Shown here: positions 31,714 to 35,270 of the stretch, one piece after another
Position numbering within the stretch: the stretch's first letter is position 1
Layout: each line of letters begins with the position of its first letter
NCBI GenBank assembly: GCA_945872565.1
Contig: CAMBZN010000014.1
Coordinates: 1 to 35,270 of the forward strand
DNA length: 35,270 nucleotides
Direction of reading: 5' to 3'
DNA from: Chlamydia trachomatis
Lineage (GTDB): Bacteria > Chlamydiota > Chlamydiia > Chlamydiales > 2-12-FULL-49-11
The notes under the pieces: generated by a model
The model's database searches: none
Seen by the model: only the letters and a program-made list of their open reading frames with translations
What the model was told of the DNA's origin: nothing
Translations under genes and position numbers: made by a program

Positions 31714-33051
31714 TTAAGCAAGAGCTCCTAATGGATCCCATGGAGGTAAAACAGTAGGTGGTTTTTTAAAAGCTTCAATTGTTTCCTTAGAAAGGTATTT
31801 TTTGTGTATGGCAATTTCAAACATAAACTCATCGAACCATTTATCTGTCATGATAAAGTATCCCTTATCACCCACATCTTTCCCCCAGCTATTTTCCACA
31901 CGCCATTTTGTAGGCTTCCCATTTTCTATGTGTACAGCAGTAAATAGCATTGCGTGAGTCATTTGACTCTCACCGTAATTCATTCTACCGGCCTTATCTA
32001 ATGTAAACTCAGTATTGTATATGTAGTTGTACTGATAAAAGTCAGTGTCCATCACCCCTACTGTTCTATGAAAGTATTTACCTACATCACAACCGAACCA
32101 AACGGGGGTGTTATCCATAATGGATGCAACGGCTGCCTTTTTCATCTCCTCTATCTCTACGTTCAAATAACACACATCTCTTCCCTCTACAACGTTGCCT
32201 AAATATTGGACGGTATAGGTTTGGTTAAGGGGGGTAGATTTTCTTGGACTGTGTACTAGACAAAACATCTCATCTAAAGGAAAATCAACATACTTCTCAA
32301 AAAATATTTTAGGTGTGAGGTCTTGATGAGTATGGAATTTTTTGTTTTTATCCATGTAGGACCAAGAAAATGTTTCTGGCGGGAACCCAAAATGAGTAGC
32401 CATGATTCTGTACGCCTCTTCCATCATGGAGGCTTTTGTATCTTCTAATACTTTTGTTGCGGCTTGCTCTTTTTTAAGAGCTCGTAGCGTTTGAGCCCAC
32501 TCCCTTAATTTTAAGGTTAGAATATGGTTAACAAACTTTGACTCTAAGCTAGCTTTACTATCTGGGTAGACCGACTTTGGCACTAAACCATACTTATTGA
32601 TGATATTTACTAACATATCCCACTGTCCGCCATCGGAAAGGGGAGAGGAAACTAAATAGCTTATGATCCGGCTATCATGAGATTCATCAGTTGTTGCTAA
32701 AATATTCTCTAAGAAATAGTTAGCTTTTTCTAATTTGTCATAAAAAAATAAATAACTTTGAGAAAACTCAAACTCTTCAATTTTAAGCTTTCTGCAAAAG
32801 GGGATTCTCATGAGGTTTAATGCTGCAAATATCCAGCATCTACCACTTTGAAATTGACTGGTAGCTTTTAATTCGGGTTTGACTGAGTTTGAAAAAACAT
32901 GGTCGACCTGTGCAAATTGGTCCCAGTTCATAGCAACCTCGTGGAGATCAACACGTGCAACAGCATTTCTTGCTAGACAAAATGAGGAATCCTTACTTAA
33001 TTCATTCTTATATTTTAATAGTTTTTCTGGTGAAATTGTTTTTTTAGTCAT
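31714..33051 (-). CDS. Bleomycin-hydrolase-type cysteine aminopeptidase (C1B), cytosolic paralogue
   Basis: The ATG at 33051 is chosen because GGAG lies 9 bases upstream; a reading from 33102 adds 17 residues with no ribosome site seen. The product (445 residues) lacks a signal peptide and has the size of yeast and bacterial bleomycin hydrolases. The catalytic cysteine is C72 in QFQSGRCWIFAALN (C73 in yeast), with the histidine in QMTHAMLFTAVHI and the asparagine in RVENSWGKDVGDKGYFIMTD. The C terminus reads WDPLGALA, like its paralogue. The two are clearly duplicates; the main difference is the added leader on the other copy. The role would be intracellular peptide turnover supplying amino acids. 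Confidence 0.92.
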   Translation of the reverse strand: MTKKTISPEKLLKYKNELSKDSSFCLARNAVARVDLHEVAMNWDQFAQVDHVFSNSVKPELKATSQFQSGRCWIFAALNLMRIPFCRKLKIEEFEFSQSYLFFYDKLEKANYFLENILATTDESHDSRIISYLVSSPLSDGGQWDMLVNIINKYGLVPKSVYPDSKASLESKFVNHILTLKLREWAQTLRALKKEQAATKVLEDTKASMMEEAYRIMATHFGFPPETFSWSYMDKNKKFHTHQDLTPKIFFEKYVDFPLDEMFCLVHSPRKSTPLNQTYTVQYLGNVVEGRDVCYLNVEIEEMKKAAVASIMDNTPVWFGCDVGKYFHRTVGVMDTDFYQYNYIYNTEFTLDKAGRMNYGESQMTHAMLFTAVHIENGKPTKWRVENSWGKDVGDKGYFIMTDKWFDEFMFEIAIHKKYLSKETIEAFKKPPTVLPPWDPLGALA

Positions 33052-33206
33052 TGTATTTCGCTCCTTTTGTGTGCTAATTTTCATTTTACAAGGATCTAGC
33101 ATATCGATAAAGTTTTTTCTGCAAGTATGTGAGGTTATTGTTTGAAAAATTGAGTTGATTTAATCTTTGAATGAGCATAAAGTGGGATCAATCAATAGAG
33201 GTTTTT

Positions 33207-33743
33207 ATGAAACGTAGTTTAGTGACAGGGGATAAAACACCAGAATTTTCTTTAATCGGTTCTGATGGAATGATTCATACGTTAGTTGATTTTAAGGGTT
33301 ACAAAGGAGTGTGCTTTTGCTTTTTTTCGCTTGGTTGTGAAATGTCGAAAAAGACTTTTCCGGTGCTTAAGAAATTAAAAGAACTTTACTCTAAAAAGTC
33401 TATTGCGTTTGTTGGAGTGTGTGGAAAGGAGCAGATGAGCTCATTTAGTGAAACATTAGCAAAATTCAAAGACCTAGATTTAGGTTTTGATATTTTACTT
33501 GATGCCACAAATGACCTCCACAATAGATTTGGAGTCCAAACCACCCCTCATGCATATATTTTCAACCAGGGTAAGCATTTAATTTATAGCGGCCGAATTT
33601 TAAAAAATACATCAGATGCTATGGGCGAGCAGAATGCAAACTACATCGCTTTAGCACTTGACCAATTAGTCGGTGGATTGCCCATCGAAACGCCTGTTAC
33701 TGATGTTATTGGAACACCTATTAATCTATTAACTACAGTTTAA
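33207..33743 (+). CDS. Redoxin / peroxiredoxin-like thioredoxin-fold protein
   Basis: ATG 33207 is preferred because AGAGG lies about 5 bases upstream; ATG 33171 has no such site. The 178-residue product is an AhpC/TSA-type thioredoxin-fold protein: TPEFSLIGSDGMIHTLVDFK at the N terminus, CFCFFSLGCEMSKKTFPVLK where the active-site cysteine belongs, and a cis-Pro loop VQTTPHAYIFNQG. There is a single cysteine (GCEMSK) rather than a CxxC pair, so a peroxiredoxin-like or one-Cys redoxin is more likely than a disulfide reductase. No signal peptide is seen. It runs divergently from the cytosolic peptidase gene. The physiological partner is unknown. Confidence 0.85.
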   Translation: MKRSLVTGDKTPEFSLIGSDGMIHTLVDFKGYKGVCFCFFSLGCEMSKKTFPVLKKLKELYSKKSIAFVGVCGKEQMSSFSETLAKFKDLDLGFDILLDATNDLHNRFGVQTTPHAYIFNQGKHLIYSGRILKNTSDAMGEQNANYIALALDQLVGGLPIETPVTDVIGTPINLLTTV

Positions 33744-34124
33744 AGAACTCTAATAATTTGATAAAATCTGGGTGTAAAAGAGCGATGCATTTTTTGATTC
33801 CAATATAAACTTCTAAAGATCTTCCAAAATCACAAAGCTTTACTACTCTCACTTCAGAAGACATTCTTAGAGTTGAGAATCTCCTCAACACCAGACCTAG
33901 AAAGGTTTTAGGCTTTGCAACACCACAAGAAACATTTGATAAGTTATCCTCTAACATGTTATCATTGGGGGCGCAATAGATTATACTAATTTTTATGTCA
34001 CTTTTCGTGCACTTCAAAGTTCAATGGGCCAGTGTTGGCTTGCTGTTCGTCATCTCATTTTAAAAAAGCATATAACTTTCGAAGAGATATTGTACGCAAA
34101 GCTAAATTTAAACCAGGAGTACTC
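33744..34124. other. Intergenic stretch, no convincing gene
   Basis: This 380-base stretch contains short open frames on both strands but none with a good ribosome site plus recognisable sequence. A plus-strand frame (about 33955-34140) includes ITFEEILYAKLNLNQEYS, which reads like real protein and could be the tail of a lost gene. Base composition starts to change near its right end. Confidence 0.4.
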
Positions 34125-34658
34125 GTGCACGCAAGCATGAAAAAAATCTTTTTTCTCATAGGGGCCTCTGGATCTGGAAAAACTACAGCGACCAAAGAGC
34201 TGGAGCAACGAGACCTAGCGAACTTTAAAATCCTCTATTTTGACAATATAGGGGTCCCTTCGATAGAGGAAATGGAAGCGAAATATGGCGGCCCAGAAGA
34301 ATGGCAGAAAGCAAAAACAGTCGAATGGGTTAAGATTATTAAAAGGGATTTTTTGCCTGATACCCACATTCTGTTCGATGGCCAGACCAGGCCATCATTT
34401 ATTGAGAAGGCTTGCCATGAAAATGGGATCACGGAATTCGAGGTCATCTTGTTTGATTGCTCAGATGATGAGAGAAAAAGGCGGCTTGTGGCTCGTGGTC
34501 AGGCAAATCTGGCAGATAAGAATATGATGAGTTGGGCAAGATACTTAAGAAAAGAATGCCAGGATCGTGGCTATATCATCATTGACAATACGCATATGCA
34601 AATTGAAGAAACGGTATCACGGCTGCTTGCACATTTACATGAGTTGGCTCCCTGCTGA
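34125..34658 (+). CDS. Small P-loop NTPase / kinase-like protein
   Basis: GTG 34125 has AGGAG 5 bases upstream; ATG 34137 is the alternative. The product (177 residues) has a perfect Walker A (GASGSGKTT, residues 13-21), a single-domain adenylate-kinase/shikimate-kinase-like size, HILFDGQTRPSFIEKA in the centre, EVILFDCSDDERKRRLVARG as a lid-type Arg segment, and DRGYIIIDNTHMQIEETVSR near the end. It probably phosphorylates a small molecule or nucleotide; the acceptor cannot be named. Base composition around it is higher in GC than most of the window, and its 3' end is 5 bases from the convergent pentapeptide gene. Acquisition by transfer is likely. Confidence 0.8.
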   Translation: MHASMKKIFFLIGASGSGKTTATKELEQRDLANFKILYFDNIGVPSIEEMEAKYGGPEEWQKAKTVEWVKIIKRDFLPDTHILFDGQTRPSFIEKACHENGITEFEVILFDCSDDERKRRLVARGQANLADKNMMSWARYLRKECQDRGYIIIDNTHMQIEETVSRLLAHLHELAPC

Positions 34659-34663
34659 TCTCT

Positions 34664-35158
34664 TCACGAGATCGTAATATCGAAGCATTTCAAAAGACTC
34701 ATCGCCTCTGGAAAGGAAAACTGCGCTTTTTTAACATTATTCGTCTGTAAATCAAGCACATAGTTTTTGGCATTCCTAAAATCAGATTTCGTCAAATTAC
34801 ATTGGTGGAAGATCGTCCCCGCCAGATCTGTATCGGTAAAGTTGGATTCGGACAGGTCTGTATTTGTGAAATAAACCTCTCTGATTTTTGACCCAGCGAA
34901 GGATGTCCCCTTCAATTTCAGATCGGCAAAATTGCATATCTGCAAGATGCTCTTATTGAATGAGACATGAAGCATTTTCTCGCACTTGTAAAAGTCCAGC
35001 CCAACGATTTTGCATTCCTCAAACACGACTTGCTGCAAGCGGCATCCTCTCAGATTGAGAAGGCTGAGGTTGCAGTTTTTAAATCGACACCCATTGAATT
35101 GAGCTTGGCTCCAATCACTCTCCACAAAATGGCAGCTGATCGAAATTTTACCGACCAC
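34664..35158 (-). CDS. Pentapeptide-repeat protein, apparently lacking its N terminus
   Basis: At least the first 140 of 164 residues are A(D/N)LXX-like pentapeptide repeats forming a right-handed beta-helix: CHFVESDWSQAQFNGCRF, KNCNLSLLNLRGCRL, NFADLKLKGTSFAG, TDLSESNFTDTDLAGTIFHQ, CNLTKSDFRNAKNY. The ending KKAQFSFPEAMSLLKCFDIT matches the closing segment of small pentapeptide proteins of about 190 residues. Relative to those, about 20-25 N-terminal residues are missing: the only start in frame is GTG 35158, with no clear ribosome site. Directly upstream, in another frame, lies a fragment that resembles an aminoglycoside nucleotidyltransferase. So this is either a 5'-truncated gene or one joined by a one-base frameshift to foreign sequence. 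Some pentapeptide proteins protect gyrase; that role is not claimed here. Confidence 0.7.
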   Translation of the reverse strand: MVGKISISCHFVESDWSQAQFNGCRFKNCNLSLLNLRGCRLQQVVFEECKIVGLDFYKCEKMLHVSFNKSILQICNFADLKLKGTSFAGSKIREVYFTNTDLSESNFTDTDLAGTIFHQCNLTKSDFRNAKNYVLDLQTNNVKKAQFSFPEAMSLLKCFDITIS

Positions 35159-35270
35159 AAATCCTCTCGTTTCAAATAGATGCCGACATGATAGGCTTCA
35201 AACCAAAATTCCTCGACGGTCTTAAGAAATTCCGATTTTGAGGGCTTTTGCGCCATGGGCTCTTTGTAAT
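35140..35270 (-). pseudogene. Fragment resembling an ANT(6)/AadE-type nucleotidyltransferase
   Basis: The minus-strand frame is open from the window edge and reads YKEPMAQKPSKSEFLKTVEE then FWFEAYHVGIYLKREDLWSV and KFR. This resembles the C-terminal region of streptomycin-type nucleotidyltransferases (KPS...F...EFWW...YV...L.R.E.W..K). The resemblance ends where the pentapeptide frame takes over, so only a piece of the gene survives, unless the part outside the window is intact. An ATG at 35256 exists but would start a protein in the middle of this domain. The identity is from memory of the family and is moderate. Confidence 0.45.

Noticed and set aside
33733..34017. Minus-strand open frame of 94 codons
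   Set aside because: Starts with TTG without a ribosome site, overlaps the redoxin gene end, and shows no recognisable sequence.
35050..35140. Continuation of the nucleotidyltransferase-like frame to its stop at 35050
   Set aside because: The same DNA clearly encodes pentapeptide repeats in the other frame; weak similarity in this frame is probably chance.
1..35270. CRISPR array, insertion sequence or integrase
   Set aside because: No regularly spaced repeats, transposase, integrase or terminal inverted repeats were seen by eye.

Overview
The window looks like a chromosomal segment of an environmental (non-Chlamydiaceae) member of the Chlamydiales. Four things point there: a SET-domain protein that aligns with chlamydial NUE, a DASS dicarboxylate transporter of the chlamydial type, leuS followed directly by waaA as in Chlamydia, and a transporter related to the ATP/ADP translocase (TLC/NTT) family. 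The DNA is AT-rich, and several hydrophobic or repeat-containing proteins look like host-interaction proteins. A malic enzyme, a complete aconitase and many unknown genes fit the larger environmental chlamydial genomes better than the reduced pathogen genomes. Species is not assignable by eye.

Layout. 1-1.5 kb: two proteins, each with a two-helix membrane hairpin and an acidic Ser-rich tail (Inc-like). 1.6-10.9 kb: housekeeping block with DASS transporter, NUE-like SET protein (apparently without a standard start codon), aconitase, an unknown reverse-strand gene, leuS and waaA. 10.98-11.19 kb: initiator and elongator CAT tRNAs with an intrinsic terminator between them. 11.3-14.0 kb: a decay zone with a broken short-chain dehydrogenase beside an intact photolyase-related gene, then a broken lipoprotein/ankyrin gene whose frame breaks fall at homopolymer runs. 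14.2-17.0 kb: tandem paralogues with a phosphoribosyltransferase-like loop. 17.1-22.2 kb: a same-strand cluster of FtsX-like permease, ABC ATPase lacking its catalytic residues, HD phosphohydrolase, TLC/NTT-like transporter and HlyD-type adaptor. 22.2-26.3 kb: two reverse-strand repeat paralogues, one with a perfect eukaryotic IQ (calmodulin-binding) motif, arranged around a malic enzyme gene. 26.5-30.2 kb: an orphan gene, thiol peroxidase, a small membrane protein and a GH5 glycosidase resembling fungal steryl-glucosidase/glucocerebrosidase. 30.2-33.7 kb: twin bleomycin-hydrolase-type peptidases, one with a signal peptide, and a redoxin. 34.1-35.27 kb: a higher-GC segment with a P-loop kinase, a pentapeptide-repeat gene and an apparent aminoglycoside nucleotidyltransferase fragment.

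How the genes may work together: the dicarboxylate transporter, malic enzyme and aconitase suggest use of host C4/C5 dicarboxylates. The NUE-like protein, Inc-like pair, IQ-motif family, phosphoribosyltransferase-like pair, secreted peptidase and GH5 enzyme are the best candidates for host-directed functions. The 17-22 kb cluster could be one envelope transport system, but its ATPase subunit looks non-catalytic. All functional links are inferred from sequence and gene order alone.
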